Below, one piece after another: positions 1-8,694 of a stretch of 34,065 bases of DNA. This DNA comes from Comamonadaceae bacterium. GTDB lineage: Bacteria > Pseudomonadota > Gammaproteobacteria > Burkholderiales > Burkholderiaceae_C. The position numbers and the translations under genes were made by a program. The notes under the pieces are model-generated. The model was given only the letters and a program-made list of their open reading frames with translations. It had not been told where the DNA came from and made no database searches. Within the stretch, counting starts at the first letter, position 1. Each line of letters starts with the position of its first letter. The stretch lies in assembly GCA_947454955.1 (NCBI GenBank), contig CANGLW010000023.1, positions 1 through 34,065 on the forward strand, written 5' to 3'.

Positions 1-148
1 AGGCTTGCATCTGCGCTTTTGCACGACAGACAACGCCAGTTTCGATGCAGATCAAGCTCAGAAACTTGATAACTGTCAAATTCTCAGGGTCATGCCAGAC
101 TATCCATCACCTTGTGTGGTGAGGCTCACAGATGGCAGGGTGCTTTGA
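1..148 (+). other. Unassigned left edge; possible 3' end of an upstream plus-strand gene
   Basis: The second plus-strand frame is open from the window edge to a TGA at 146-148, which would give a 48-residue C-terminal fragment. It uses AGG for arginine twice and has none of the GC-rich third-position bias seen in the real genes here, so it may be chance. I recognise no domain in it. The stretch 149-170 holds nothing I can identify. The terminator that follows reads on the opposite strand and therefore does not support a plus-strand gene ending here. Confidence 0.2.
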
Positions 149-170
149 ACTTTCGGGCAGTAAGTCACCC

Positions 171-200
171 AAATAAAAAGCCCCGCGTGTTGCGGGGCTT
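171..200 (-). terminator. Intrinsic terminator downstream of tRNA-Ser
   Basis: A perfect 9-bp stem (178-186 with 192-200, core GCCCCGC/GCGGGGC) encloses a 5-base loop. On the minus strand it is followed at once by a T-rich run (TTTTTATTT counting stem-end bases). It lies about 45 bases beyond the 3' end of the tRNA gene and is well placed to end the long leftward unit that starts at 7403. Confidence 0.85.
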
Positions 201-244
201 GAGGCCAACTCATGGTCTGATGAGAAGACCTAAGGTATTTGATT

Positions 245-335
<91 letters not shown>

Positions 336-366
336 GCTCGAAGGAAGCATTGTAACAGCCTGGGTT

Positions 367-1659
367 TTAGCTTTTGGCGTCGCGCAGCGTTTGCAGTGCC
401 GCTTGCACGTCGCCCTGGTTGATGCCAGCGGCCAATTGCAATTGGGCTAACCCAGAGGCCAAGGCACCAGCGTCGTCTTGCAGGGCTTTGACGGTCTGAC
501 CCGCGTCTTTGGGGGACGCAAAGCCTGAGCTGGTCACCAACAATTTTCCCTGCGCATCCACCAGCTTGAAGTAGAACTTGCCGTCAGCTTCACGGTACTG
601 CTTGAAGCTGGGCAATGCTACTTTTTCTGTAGCAGCCTTGGCAGTGGCCTGTTGGCGCAGATCGCGCAAACCCACCGCATGACGCAGCTTGGTGGTGAAG
701 GGCGTGGCAATCGCGCGAGCCTTGGCGGCACCTTGCAGCAGCAAGGCTTCGAGCTCGGCGGGGTTGGCCAACAGGTGTTCGTAGGTGGCGCGCATGGGGG
801 CAATTTCTGCATCAATGCGTTCAAACAATCGTTGCTTGGCGTCTGCCCATGAAATGCCGGCTGCAAAGTCTTCGCGCAGTTGCGCGGTTTCATGCGGCTG
901 GGCAAAGGCCTGGTAAATCTGAAACAGCGCAGAGCCCTCGGTGTCTTTGGGCTCACCGGGCGCACGTGAATCGGTCTTGATGCTGCCGATCAATTTCTTG
1001 AGTTGCTCACGCGGTGCAAACAAGGGAATGGTGTTGTCGTAGCTCTTGCTCATCTTGCGGCCATCCAGGCCAGGCAAGGTGGCTACCGATTCTTCAATGG
1101 CCGCTTCGGGCAGCACAAAGTGTTCGCCATAACGGTGGTTGAAGCTGCTGGCCATGTCGCGCGCCATCTCAATGTGCTGAATCTGGTCACGACCCACCGG
1201 CACTTGGTGCGCATTGAACATCAAAATGTCGGCCGCCATCAGCACCGGGTACATGAATAGGCCCGCCGTCACATCAGCGTCGTCGTCCAAACCCGCCGCG
1301 GTGTTTTTGTCCACCGACGCTTTGTAAGCGTGCGCGCGGTTGAGCAAGCCCTTGCCGGTCACGCAGGTCAAAAACCAAGTGAGCTCAGGAATCTCAGGCA
1401 CATCGGACTGGCGGTAAAACGTGACGCGCTCGGGGTCTAAGCCTGCAGCAATCCAGGTGGCCGCAATTTCCAGGGTGGAGCGTTGGATGCGCGCCGGCTC
1501 GTCAATTTTGATCAGCGCGTGGTAGTCGGCTAGGAAGTAAAAGCTCTCCACGTTCTTGGCCAAGCTGGCCGCAATGGCTGGGCGTATGGCACCCACGTAG
1601 TTGCCCAGGTGGGGGGTGCCCGAAGTGGTGATGCCGGTTAAAACGCGTACGGTGCTCAT
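367..1659 (-). CDS. trpS: Tryptophanyl-tRNA synthetase with C-terminal extension
   Basis: This class I aminoacyl-tRNA synthetase charges tRNA-Trp with tryptophan in the cytoplasm. Seen: the HIGH-type signature TPHLGNYVGA (HLGN at residues 17-20) and KMSKS at 202-206, with a GxDQxxH-like GRDQIQHIE segment between them. The protein is 430 residues, against about 330 for the E. coli and Bacillus enzymes. The extra material is a C-terminal domain from roughly residue 355, beginning FKQYREADGKFYFKLVDAQG, joined through an Ala/Lys-rich linker. From memory this long form is normal in Comamonadaceae, and the extension resembles the small DUF1508/YegP fold; that resemblance is inference. A short palindromic repeat (616-634) lies in the linker. 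The start ATG follows the stop of the site-2 protease gene by 4 bases, so the two are probably translationally coupled. Confidence 0.97.
   Translation of the reverse strand: MSTVRVLTGITTSGTPHLGNYVGAIRPAIAASLAKNVESFYFLADYHALIKIDEPARIQRSTLEIAATWIAAGLDPERVTFYRQSDVPEIPELTWFLTCVTGKGLLNRAHAYKASVDKNTAAGLDDDADVTAGLFMYPVLMAADILMFNAHQVPVGRDQIQHIEMARDMASSFNHRYGEHFVLPEAAIEESVATLPGLDGRKMSKSYDNTIPLFAPREQLKKLIGSIKTDSRAPGEPKDTEGSALFQIYQAFAQPHETAQLREDFAAGISWADAKQRLFERIDAEIAPMRATYEHLLANPAELEALLLQGAAKARAIATPFTTKLRHAVGLRDLRQQATAKAATEKVALPSFKQYREADGKFYFKLVDAQGKLLVTSSGFASPKDAGQTVKALQDDAGALASGLAQLQLAAGINQGDVQAALQTLRDAKS
616..634. repeat. Short GCTAC-GTAGC palindrome inside trpS
   Basis: TGCTAC (616-621) and GTAGCA (629-634) form a perfect 6-bp stem around a 7-base loop, AGAAAAA on the coding strand. 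In frame it encodes AATEKVA in the TrpRS linker before the C-terminal extension. Over 21 bases from the preceding GCT the coding strand matches the element in tatD at 19 positions, although the two genes are unrelated. This suggests a dispersed element tolerated in flexible linkers. Confidence 0.6.
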
Positions 1660-1663
1660 GAAT

Positions 1664-2326
1664 TCATAGCAAAGACAAAGGCCGAAGGATGAGCTCCAGC
1701 AGGTTGAAGGTCAAACCCATCAAAGGGCGCATCCAAAAATTGTTCAGCACGCCGGTGATGATCAGGCCCATCACAATGAAAAAGCCCCAAGGCTCAATGC
1801 GGCTGACCATCATGGCTTGGCGCCACGGCAAGAGGCCCACCAAAATGCGGCCACCATCCATGGGCGGCAATGGGAAGAGGTTGAAGACAAACATCACCAC
1901 ATTGGTGAGCATGCCGGCGCGGCACATCTCCAAGAAGAAGCGCTCGGTCATGCCCGCAGCGTTCAAGACATAAAACAAGACCCCCCAAGCCACGGCTTGC
2001 AGAAGGTTCACGCCCGGACCGGCCAGGGCCACCCAAATCATGTCCCGCTTAGGGTTGCGCAGGCGACTGAAATTCACCGGCACCGGCTTGGCATAGCCAA
2101 ACAAGAGCGCGCCAGAGGTGGCGAAATACAACAACAAAGGCATCAGAATCGTGCCCATGGGGTCGATGTGCTGCAGCGGGTTGAGGGTCAGGCGCCCTTG
2201 CATCCAGGCGGTGTTGTCGCCAAAGTGGCGCGCGGCATAGCCATGCGCGGCCTCATGCACGGTGATGGCAAACAGCACCGGCAGCGCGTAAATCAGAACG
2301 GTTTGGATGAGTTCAGTGGGGTCCAC
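1664..2326 (-). CDS. Site-2 protease family (M50) membrane metalloprotease
   Basis: This is a predicted intramembrane zinc metalloprotease of 220 residues with about five or six membrane segments. The zinc motif HEAAH is at residues 24-28 within the first hydrophobic helix. The second conserved motif, NLFPLPPMDGGRI, provides the third zinc ligand (Asp). It is the compact form without a PDZ domain, unlike RseP. The substrate is unknown. The start is GTG (the codon read as Met before DPTELI), with a GAGAG-like ribosome site upstream; I see no in-frame ATG before the HEAAH motif. It sits between yciO (53 bases upstream) and trpS (4 bases downstream). In many betaproteobacteria a small M50 protease lies next to trpS and a YciO/Sua5 gene, but the reason for that association is unclear. 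Confidence 0.92.
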   Translation of the reverse strand: MDPTELIQTVLIYALPVLFAITVHEAAHGYAARHFGDNTAWMQGRLTLNPLQHIDPMGTILMPLLLYFATSGALLFGYAKPVPVNFSRLRNPKRDMIWVALAGPGVNLLQAVAWGVLFYVLNAAGMTERFFLEMCRAGMLTNVVMFVFNLFPLPPMDGGRILVGLLPWRQAMMVSRIEPWGFFIVMGLIITGVLNNFWMRPLMGLTFNLLELILRPLSLL

Positions 2327-2379
2327 AAGCTGATTCTCTCAGACTCGCCACGCCTGCCCGGCGGCAGCGTTGACAGGGC

Positions 2380-3003
2380 TCACAAGCCCAGACGAGCCGG
2401 GTCGCCTTGGCCGCGTCGCATCAACACAGGCTCGTCGCCGCACAGGTCCACCACGGTGGTGGGCTCGGTGGTACAAGCCCCCGCATCCACCACACCCGCC
2501 AATTGGTGTTCGTAGCGTTCGCGGATGTCTTGCGCTTCGTTGAGAGGTTCACGCTCGCCTTTGGGTATCAAGGTGCTGGCCAGCAAGGGCGCGTTGTGCA
2601 GGTCCAGCAGCGCTTGCAGCACCGGGTGCTCTGGCACGCGCAGGCCGATGGTTTTGCGCGAAGGGTGGCTCACACGACGCGGCACTTCTTTGGTGGCTTC
2701 CAGAATGAAGGTGTAGGGACCGGGTGTGGCCGACTTGAGCAGCCTGAACTGCCGGTTGTCCACCTTGGCATAGAGCGCCAATTCACTCAGGTCGCGGCAC
2801 AGCAAAGCCAGGTGATGTTTGTCGTCCACACCGCGGATGGTGCGCAGCTTGTCCACCGCTACTTTGTCGTCGAGGTGGCAGACCAGCGCATAGCTGGAAT
2901 CGGTGGGCACAGCCAGCACGCCGCCGCTGTGCAGCAGGTTCACCGCTTGCTTGAGTAATCGTTGCTGCGGGTTCTCGGGATGAACTTCAAAAAACTGTGC
3001 CAT
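2380..3003 (-). CDS. yciO: YciO-type Sua5/YrdC-family protein (L-threonylcarbamoyladenylate synthase-like)
   Basis: The 207-residue protein has the YrdC fold. Members of the wider family (TsaC/Sua5) make threonylcarbamoyl-AMP for the t6A modification of tRNAs reading ANN codons. The sequence follows the YciO branch: LLCRDLSELALYAKVDN, ATPGPYTFILEATKEVPRR and RKTIGLRVPEHP match my memory of E. coli YciO closely, and the STSAN-like segment of true TsaC is replaced by LASTLIP. YciO proteins show weaker synthase activity and generally do not replace TsaC, so the role is uncertain. I chose ATG at 3003 because it overlaps the stop of the upstream EamA gene (TGATG); the open frame extends much further upstream but that part is antisense-free shadow within the transporter gene. 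Confidence 0.92.
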   Translation of the reverse strand: MAQFFEVHPENPQQRLLKQAVNLLHSGGVLAVPTDSSYALVCHLDDKVAVDKLRTIRGVDDKHHLALLCRDLSELALYAKVDNRQFRLLKSATPGPYTFILEATKEVPRRVSHPSRKTIGLRVPEHPVLQALLDLHNAPLLASTLIPKGEREPLNEAQDIRERYEHQLAGVVDAGACTTEPTTVVDLCGDEPVLMRRGQGDPARLGL

Positions 3004-3890
3004 CAGACCACTTTGGCGCGTGACTCGCGCACGGCCAACCAAGCACCACCTGCACCGCAAGCGGCAATCAAGGCCATGCCCAGCAAGGAAGGACCATCGG
3101 GCACGTGTGAAAACACCAACCAGCCTCCGAACATGCCAAACAGAATTTGCGAATACATGAAGGGCGTGAGGGTGGCGGCCGACGCGCGTTGGTAGGCGTG
3201 AATCAAACAGAAATGCCCTAAGGAGCCCGTGGCCCCCATGAGCAGCAAGCCCCACACCTGTTCCATGCTGTGCAAGTTTTCCCAAACAAAGGGCAGGGCC
3301 AGTGAGGACAACAAGGCCCCCATCCAGCCGGTGTAGAAGTGCATGGTCAAGGCGTCTTCTGTTTTGGCCATCTTGCTGGTGAGCAATTGAAACCAAGCGT
3401 TGGTCACCACCGAAGCCAGTGGGAACACCACCGTCCAATTGAACAGGGCGCCACCGGGGCGCACGATGATGAGGGTGCCGATGAACCCGCCAATCACCGC
3501 CAGCCAACGCAACTTAGACACCTTTTCTTTGAGCACCAACGCAGCCACCACGGTGATGGCCAGCGGGGTGATCATCGCAATCGCGGTGAACTCACCCACC
3601 GGGATGTAGCGCAAGCTGAAAAACGCAAACATGCTGGTGAGCAAGAGCAAAGTGCCACGCAGGGCTTGAAACTTCGGGTGTTCGGTGCGCAGCAAAGACC
3701 TGCCGCGCACAGGCAGCATGAGCACGGTGTTGGCCAAGGCTTGAATGGTGTAGCGCGTCCACAAGGCCATGAGCACCGGCACGCCTAAGCCTGCGGTGAC
3801 CCAGCGGGTGGCGGTGTCGAGCGTGGCAAAGCAAGCCAGCGCCAAGACGCACAAGCCCGTACCCAGCAGCATGCGTGCGCGCACGGTCAT
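3003..3890 (-). CDS. EamA-family drug/metabolite transporter (DMT)
   Basis: This inner-membrane protein of 295 residues has two tandem EamA repeats of about five helices each, ten membrane segments in total. The first repeat runs about residues 8-135 (ending AALVLKEKVSKLRWLAVIGGFIGTLIIVRPGG) and the second about 145-290. Family members export amino acids, nucleosides or other small metabolites, usually driven by protons; the substrate cannot be read from the sequence. A GAGAGG ribosome site precedes the ATG. Its stop overlaps the yciO start by one base, and it starts 10 bases after rnm, so it interrupts the rnm-yciO pair that is adjacent in E. coli. One could suspect a link to nucleotide or amino-acid export, but that is speculation. 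Confidence 0.92.
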   Translation of the reverse strand: MTVRARMLLGTGLCVLALACFATLDTATRWVTAGLGVPVLMALWTRYTIQALANTVLMLPVRGRSLLRTEHPKFQALRGTLLLLTSMFAFFSLRYIPVGEFTAIAMITPLAITVVAALVLKEKVSKLRWLAVIGGFIGTLIIVRPGGALFNWTVVFPLASVVTNAWFQLLTSKMAKTEDALTMHFYTGWMGALLSSLALPFVWENLHSMEQVWGLLLMGATGSLGHFCLIHAYQRASAATLTPFMYSQILFGMFGGWLVFSHVPDGPSLLGMALIAACGAGGAWLAVRESRAKVV

Positions 3891-3900
3891 CGTGCGCCTC

Positions 3901-4752
3901 TCACAGGATGCGGTGGGTGAGCAACTCCCACACGGGGGTCAATTCACCCGGCAGGTAGGGCAGGGTGCCCAGGTCGGTGTGCGATTCATCGGGGCTGTGG
4001 AAGTCACTGCCGCGCGATGCAGCCAGGCTGAACTCGCGCGCCATGTCGGCGTATTTCACATACTCGGCACTGGTGTGGCTGCCAGTGACCACTTCCACAC
4101 CTTGGCCGCCGTGGGCTTTGAATTCGGAAAACAAAGCGAACTCTTCATTCGCGGTGAAGCCGTAACGTGCCGGGTGAGCAATGATGGCCATGCCACCTGC
4201 TGCGGTGATCCAGGTCACCGCGTCGCGCAAGGTGGCCCAGCGGTGGGGCACAAAGCCAGGCTTGCCTTCGGTCAAATATTTGCGAAATACTTCATTGGTC
4301 TCTTTGCAAACACCAGCTTCCACCAAATACCGCGCAAAGTGTGTGCGCGAGATCAATTCTGGGTTGCCCACGTATTTCAGCGCGCCCTCGTAAGCGCCTT
4401 TGATGCCCACGGCCGCCAGGCTGTCCGACATTTCTTGGGCACGCAGTCCGCGCCCGCCACGGGTTTGTTGCAGGCCTTGCACCATCGAAGGGTCGTCGGC
4501 ATCAAAGCCCAGGCCCACAATGTGCACGGTTTTGCCAGCAAAGGTGATGGAAATTTCGGTGCCGGTCAGGTAGCCCATACCCAGTGCTTTGGCCGCAGCG
4601 GCTGCGCGGTGTTGGCCGCCAATTTCGTCGTGGTCGGTCAGCGCCCACAATTCCACACCGTTGTTGTGCGCACGGGCAGCCAGTGCTTCGGGGGTCAGGG
4701 TGCCATCAGACACCACAGAGTGGCAATGAAGGTCAGCGTTCAGGATGGACAT
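3901..4752 (-). CDS. rnm: PHP-domain phosphoesterase, RNase AM / 3',5'-nucleotide bisphosphatase (TrpH/YciV family)
   Basis: The polymerase-and-histidinol-phosphatase fold uses a trinuclear metal centre. Visible ligands: DLHCHS (Asp7, His9, His11), Asp16, LTDHD (Asp40, His41), Glu66 in TGTEIS, IIAHPARY, and GSDFHS near the C-terminus. Homologues hydrolyse 3',5'-nucleoside bisphosphates (pAp), and E. coli Rnm (YciV) trims the 5' ends of 5S, 16S and 23S rRNA. The length of 283 residues is usual. E. coli also has yciV immediately before yciO; here only an EamA gene separates them, which supports the assignment. The stop of recJ lies 18 bases upstream of the start codon, and all these genes read the same way. 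Confidence 0.92.
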   Translation of the reverse strand: MSILNADLHCHSVVSDGTLTPEALAARAHNNGVELWALTDHDEIGGQHRAAAAAKALGMGYLTGTEISITFAGKTVHIVGLGFDADDPSMVQGLQQTRGGRGLRAQEMSDSLAAVGIKGAYEGALKYVGNPELISRTHFARYLVEAGVCKETNEVFRKYLTEGKPGFVPHRWATLRDAVTWITAAGGMAIIAHPARYGFTANEEFALFSEFKAHGGQGVEVVTGSHTSAEYVKYADMAREFSLAASRGSDFHSPDESHTDLGTLPYLPGELTPVWELLTHRIL

Positions 4753-4770
4753 GAGGCTTGATTTTACGGC

Positions 4771-6480
4771 TTACAGCCCCACCGCGCCCTCGACCAGGAA
4801 ACGCACACGACGCACCCCTTGCCACTCATCAGCATCGAGTCGATAAGCCAAGAGCACGCGCGAGGGCAAAGGGTCCACATGGCCAAACCAAATACCGTCC
4901 ACCGCTTGGCCCTGATGCTTGAGCTTCAGTGCCAAGTGTTTGCCACCCACCAGACGTTGCGAGACCACGTCCACCTCTTCGCTGAAGGTGGGTGGTGCAA
5001 AGCCCTGGCCCCACACCGCTTGGTGCAAGGTGTCGACCATTTCGGGGCGGCGGTAGATGGGTGGCAGGGGGCCATCGGTCTCAATTTGACGTGTCAGCGT
5101 GGCCTCGTCCAGCCAGTCTTGTGCCACGTCGTTGAGTGCTTGCTCAAAATCGTCCAGACCATCTTCGGTGATGGTGCAGCCCGCGGCCATGGCGTGGCCA
5201 CCGAAACGCAGAACCACACCGGGATGACGCTTGGCCACCAGGTCAAGTGCATCGCGCAGGTGAAAGCCCGGAATCGAACGGCCCGAGCCTTTGAGTTCAT
5301 GCTCTTTGCCAGGTGCCGCACTGGCCGCAAACACAAAGGTGGGGCGGTGCAGTTTGTCTTTGATACGGGAGGCCACGATGCCCACCACGCCTTCATGAAA
5401 ATCCGGGTCAAACACACACACCGCAGGGGGTGGGTCTTGCCCTTCTTCAAACAAAGACTCAGCCATCATCAGAGCTTGCTCTCGCATATCGCCTTCAATC
5501 TCACGGCGCTCACGGTTGATGGCGTCGAGCATGCGCGCGAGCTCATCAGCACGCACCGCATCATCGGTCAGCAGGCATTCAATGCCCAGGGTCATGTCGG
5601 ACAAACGACCTGCTGCGTTGATGCGTGGCCCCAAAGCAAACCCAAAGTCAAAGGTGGTGGCGGTGGTGGTTTGGCGTCCGGCCACTTGGAACAAAGCCGC
5701 CATGCCTGCCGGCACGGCCCCGGCACGCACACGCTTCAAACCCTGGGCCACCAGGCGGCGGTTGTTGGCGTCGAGCTTGACCACATCAGCCACCGTGCCC
5801 AGTGCGACTAGCGGCAAGAGCGCATCGAGCTTGGGTTGTGTGGTGGCATCAAACACACCGCGTGCACGCAGCTCGGCACGCAGGGCCAGCAACACATAAA
5901 ACATCACGCCCACCCCGGCGATGGACTTGCTCTCAAACGTGCAGTCGGGCTGGTTGGGGTTGACGATCAGGGCTTGCGGCAAGGTGTCGCCGGGCAGGTG
6001 ATGGTCGGTCACCAGCACTTGCAAGCCTTGGCTCAGGGCGTGGGCCACACCTTCCACACTGGCAATGCCGTTGTCCACGGTGATGAGCACATCGGCCCCG
6101 CTGTCTTTCACGCGCTGGGCAATGGTAGAGGTCAGGCCGTAGCCGTCCACCACGCGGTCTGGTACCAAGTAGTTGGCGTGTTGCGCGCCGAGCAAGCGCA
6201 GGCCACGCACAGCCACCGCACAGGCGGTGGCGCCATCGCAGTCGTAGTCGGCCACCACACACAACTTGCGTTGCGCTGCGATGGCATCGGCCAGCAACAC
6301 CGCAGCTGCTTGAGTGTTACGCAGGGTGTCGGGGAGCAGCAGTTTGCCCAGGCCGTCGTCGAGTTCTTCTTTGCTTTGCACCCCACGTGCGGCGTAAAGC
6401 TGTGCCAAAAGTGGGTGGATGCCAGCCTGTTCAAGTTGCCAGGCACTGCGTGGCGGTACATCGCGGGTGATGATGTTCAT
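4771..6480 (-). CDS. recJ: Single-stranded-DNA-specific 5'-3' exonuclease RecJ
   Basis: RecJ degrades single-stranded DNA 5' to 3' in RecF-pathway recombination, mismatch repair and base-excision repair. The 569-residue protein shows the DHH superfamily motifs in order: VADYDCDGATA (Asp78, Asp80, Asp82), LITVDNG (Asp136), LVTDHH (Asp159-His160-His161), then the DHHA1 domain with RFGGHAMAAGCTI, and an OB-fold C-terminus. I chose ATG at 6480 because it overlaps the upstream gene's stop as ATGA and gives the usual RecJ N-terminus; an in-frame extension to 6729 lies wholly inside the upstream gene and is not RecJ-like. The overlap implies translational coupling to the rpfE-like gene. Confidence 0.97.
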   Translation of the reverse strand: MNIITRDVPPRSAWQLEQAGIHPLLAQLYAARGVQSKEELDDGLGKLLLPDTLRNTQAAAVLLADAIAAQRKLCVVADYDCDGATACAVAVRGLRLLGAQHANYLVPDRVVDGYGLTSTIAQRVKDSGADVLITVDNGIASVEGVAHALSQGLQVLVTDHHLPGDTLPQALIVNPNQPDCTFESKSIAGVGVMFYVLLALRAELRARGVFDATTQPKLDALLPLVALGTVADVVKLDANNRRLVAQGLKRVRAGAVPAGMAALFQVAGRQTTTATTFDFGFALGPRINAAGRLSDMTLGIECLLTDDAVRADELARMLDAINRERREIEGDMREQALMMAESLFEEGQDPPPAVCVFDPDFHEGVVGIVASRIKDKLHRPTFVFAASAAPGKEHELKGSGRSIPGFHLRDALDLVAKRHPGVVLRFGGHAMAAGCTITEDGLDDFEQALNDVAQDWLDEATLTRQIETDGPLPPIYRRPEMVDTLHQAVWGQGFAPPTFSEEVDVVSQRLVGGKHLALKLKHQGQAVDGIWFGHVDPLPSRVLLAYRLDADEWQGVRRVRFLVEGAVGL

Positions 6481-7403
6481 AGGGCGTTCCAAATCGTGTT
6501 CAAGCCCTGGGGGGAGAGGCGGTGTTTGAGCTTTTGCAAAAAGTTGCGTGGTGTGTTGGCCAGGGTCAGTACACGGTCTTCGCTGCACAGGCTCAAGGTG
6601 GCGGGTCCATGCTGCGCGGCTTGTAAGAGGTGTTGCAGCACAGACGCATCCAGCGTTTGCCAGGCTTGTTGCCAGCTGCCCCAGTCGTTGTTCAAGGCGT
6701 GGGCTTGCAAGACAGCATGCTCTTGCCATGTGGGGGGCAAGGCTTGCGCTTCAAAGCCCTCAGGCAAGGCGCCACTGCCACTGAACCACACCGAGTTCAC
6801 CGCCACGGCACCGCGCTCGCTACGCGCGTCGTTGATGGGGTGGGTGTAGAGCAGCATTTGCATTTCATTTTGTAAGCGACGCAACAACTCGCTGCTGGGT
6901 AGCCAAGGCGAGAGGTTGCGGCCAATCGCACGTGCTGCAGGCGCGGTTTGCAGGTGTTTGAACACCTCGCCGCTGGCCAACCAATGTGCATGTGGTGTGG
7001 CGTGCAGGGTGATGCCGTCCTCTGCAAAAAAACCTTGCATGGCCAGGCGCAAACCTTCCAATTCTTTAGCGCTGAGTTGCAAGTCATGCGGGTTGCCCAT
7101 CATCACCTGACCCTGACCCACTTGCCAGTGGCACGGTGTCACATGGCCCCAAGCTTGCGTGGTATCCAGACCCAGTTCAGAAGCTTCCAGGGCCGCCCAG
7201 GGGTAGTGGGCTGATAGCGGCAAACCCAAATGGGTGGCCCGCAGATGTTCGTGCGCCAAAGCCAGCTCTTTGGGCGGTATGACCGAGCTTGGGCTGGGCG
7301 AAAATGCCTGCACAATCTGTTCAAGGGCGGGCAGCTTGAGGGCCTGCGCGGCCTGGCGACAGGCCGGGTCATCCGACAAAGCAAAAGGAATCACAACATG
7401 CAT
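6477..7403 (-). CDS. RpfE-like conserved protein encoded beside recJ, function unknown
   Basis: The 308-residue protein has no signal peptide or membrane segment and is rich in Leu, Ala, His and Trp. From memory it matches the conserved family (COG4255, often labelled RpfE-type regulatory protein or phosphoglycerate mutase) that sits next to recJ in Xanthomonas and in many betaproteobacteria. Conserved-looking blocks are TPCHWQVGQGQVMMGNP, DGITLHATPHAHWLASGE and GRNLSPWLPSS, then INDARSERGAVAVNSVWFSG. I see no true phosphoglycerate mutase catalytic motif, so that label should not be trusted. The start ATG at 7403 (MHVVIPFAL) is preferred over an upstream GTG-type extension because that extension would run up to the lolC start. 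The stop overlaps recJ by 4 bases. Confidence 0.7.
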   Translation of the reverse strand: MHVVIPFALSDDPACRQAAQALKLPALEQIVQAFSPSPSSVIPPKELALAHEHLRATHLGLPLSAHYPWAALEASELGLDTTQAWGHVTPCHWQVGQGQVMMGNPHDLQLSAKELEGLRLAMQGFFAEDGITLHATPHAHWLASGEVFKHLQTAPAARAIGRNLSPWLPSSELLRRLQNEMQMLLYTHPINDARSERGAVAVNSVWFSGSGALPEGFEAQALPPTWQEHAVLQAHALNNDWGSWQQAWQTLDASVLQHLLQAAQHGPATLSLCSEDRVLTLANTPRNFLQKLKHRLSPQGLNTIWNAL

Positions 7404-7437
7404 GGTGGTATTGTCCAGCCTAATTGAAACCGACACC
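7404..7437. promoter_or_regulatory. 34-bp divergent spacer between rpfE-like and lolC
   Basis: Only 34 bases separate the two divergent start codons. Neither side shows a clear Shine-Dalgarno sequence: GAAACCGACACC precedes lolC and ACAATACCACC precedes the rpfE-like gene. Two face-to-face sigma-70 promoters with normal leaders cannot fit, so -35 elements must lie inside the opposite coding regions, and one or both mRNAs may be nearly leaderless. AT-rich TATTGT and TAATTG in the spacer are the only -10-like matches. Confidence 0.4.
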
Positions 7438-8694
7438 ATGCAGATCCCCTATGAATTGATCCTGGGCTGGCGCTACACGCGCGCTGGCCGCAGCACCCGG
7501 CGCAATGGCTTCATCTCCTTCATTTCAGGGGTGTCGATGCTGGGCATTGCCCTGGGGGTGGCCGCACTCATCATTGTGCTGAGCGTGATGAATGGCTTTC
7601 AAAAAGAAGTGCGCGACCGCATGCTGGGTGTGGTGTCGCACATTGAGGTGTTCGCCCCGCAAGGCGCAGCCCTGAGCGATGTGGCCACCACGTTGCGCGA
7701 GATCAAAGCGCACCCGCAGGTCATCGGCGCAGCACCTTTTGTGGGCGCGCAAGCCTTGATAGCCCATGGCGAAGACTTGAAAGGCACGCTGGTCCGCGGC
7801 ATTGAGCCCAAGCTTGAGCCTGAGGTGACCGAGCTGGCCGCGGCCTTGCAGCCCGATGTGTTGGCTGAATTGGTCAGCGGTGAATTCAAGGTGGTGCTGG
7901 GTGGCGACTTGGCCCGGCAGCTGGGTGTGCGCCGTGGCGACAAAGTCACCTTGGTCGCGCCTGGCGGGCAAGTGACCCCGGCGGGTGTGGTGCCGCGCCT
8001 CAAGCAAATGACGGTGGCCGGCACCTTTGACTCGGGCCACTATGAGTACGACGCTGCGCTGGTGATGGTGCATGTGGACGACGCTGCCAAAATTTTCCGC
8101 CTGGAAGGCCCCACCGGCGTGCGTGTGAAATTGCGTGATTTGCATCAAGCCCGCGCCGTGGCGCAAGACTTGGTGAAGAGCTTGAGTGGCGACCTGCTGG
8201 TGCGCGACTGGACGCGCCAAAACCGCAATTGGTTTGCCGCGGTTCAGCTTGAAAAACGCATGATGTTCATCATCCTCACCCTCATTGTGGCGGTGGCCGC
8301 TTTCAACCTGGTGAGCACCCTGGTGATGACGGTGACCGACAAGCGTGCCGACATCGCGATTTTGCGCACCCTGGGTGCCAGCCCGGCCAGCATCATGGGG
8401 GTGTTTGTGGTGCAAGGCGCAATGGTGGGCGTGCTGGGCACGCTGGCCGGTTTGTTGCTGGGTTTGGGCGTGGCGTTCAACATCGATGTGCTGGTGCCTG
8501 CGCTTGAAAACCTGCTGGGTGCAAGCTTCTTGCCGCGCGACATTTATCTCATCAGCCGCATGCCCAGCGACCCGCAGCAAAGCGACATCTTGCCGGTGGC
8601 AGTGATGTCTTTGGTGCTGGCCTTTGTGGCCACGCTCTACCCCAGTTGGCGCGCCAGCCGTGTCAACCCGGCGGAGGCACTTCGCTATGAATAA
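7438..8694 (+). CDS. lolC: Lipoprotein-releasing ABC transporter permease LolC/E (LolF type)
   Basis: This is the inner-membrane subunit of the Lol exporter, which extracts outer-membrane lipoproteins and hands them to LolA. The 418-residue protein has the family layout: one N-terminal membrane helix (about 25-50, [25 protein letters not shown]), a large periplasmic MacB-like domain (about 55-265), and three C-terminal helices in an FtsX-type domain ending [17 protein letters not shown]. Only one permease gene is present beside lolD, which fits the single-permease LolDF arrangement rather than separate LolC and LolE. The ATG at 7438 matches the usual N-terminus. Its end overlaps lolD by 8 bases. 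lspA, which matures lipoprotein signals, lies in this same window at 25520-26017. Confidence 0.95.
   Translation: MQIPYELILGWRYTRAGRSTRRNGFISFISGVSMLGIALGVAALIIVLSVMNGFQKEVRDRMLGVVSHIEVFAPQGAALSDVATTLREIKAHPQVIGAAPFVGAQALIAHGEDLKGTLVRGIEPKLEPEVTELAAALQPDVLAELVSGEFKVVLGGDLARQLGVRRGDKVTLVAPGGQVTPAGVVPRLKQMTVAGTFDSGHYEYDAALVMVHVDDAAKIFRLEGPTGVRVKLRDLHQARAVAQDLVKSLSGDLLVRDWTRQNRNWFAAVQLEKRMMFIILTLIVAVAAFNLVSTLVMTVTDKRADIAILRTLGASPASIMGVFVVQGAMVGVLGTLAGLLLGLGVAFNIDVLVPALENLLGASFLPRDIYLISRMPSDPQQSDILPVAVMSLVLAFVATLYPSWRASRVNPAEALRYE

Noticed and set aside
3004..3507. In-frame N-terminal extension of the YciO protein
   Set aside because: The extension lies inside the EamA gene in another frame. The family N-terminus and the TGATG overlap fix the start at 3003.
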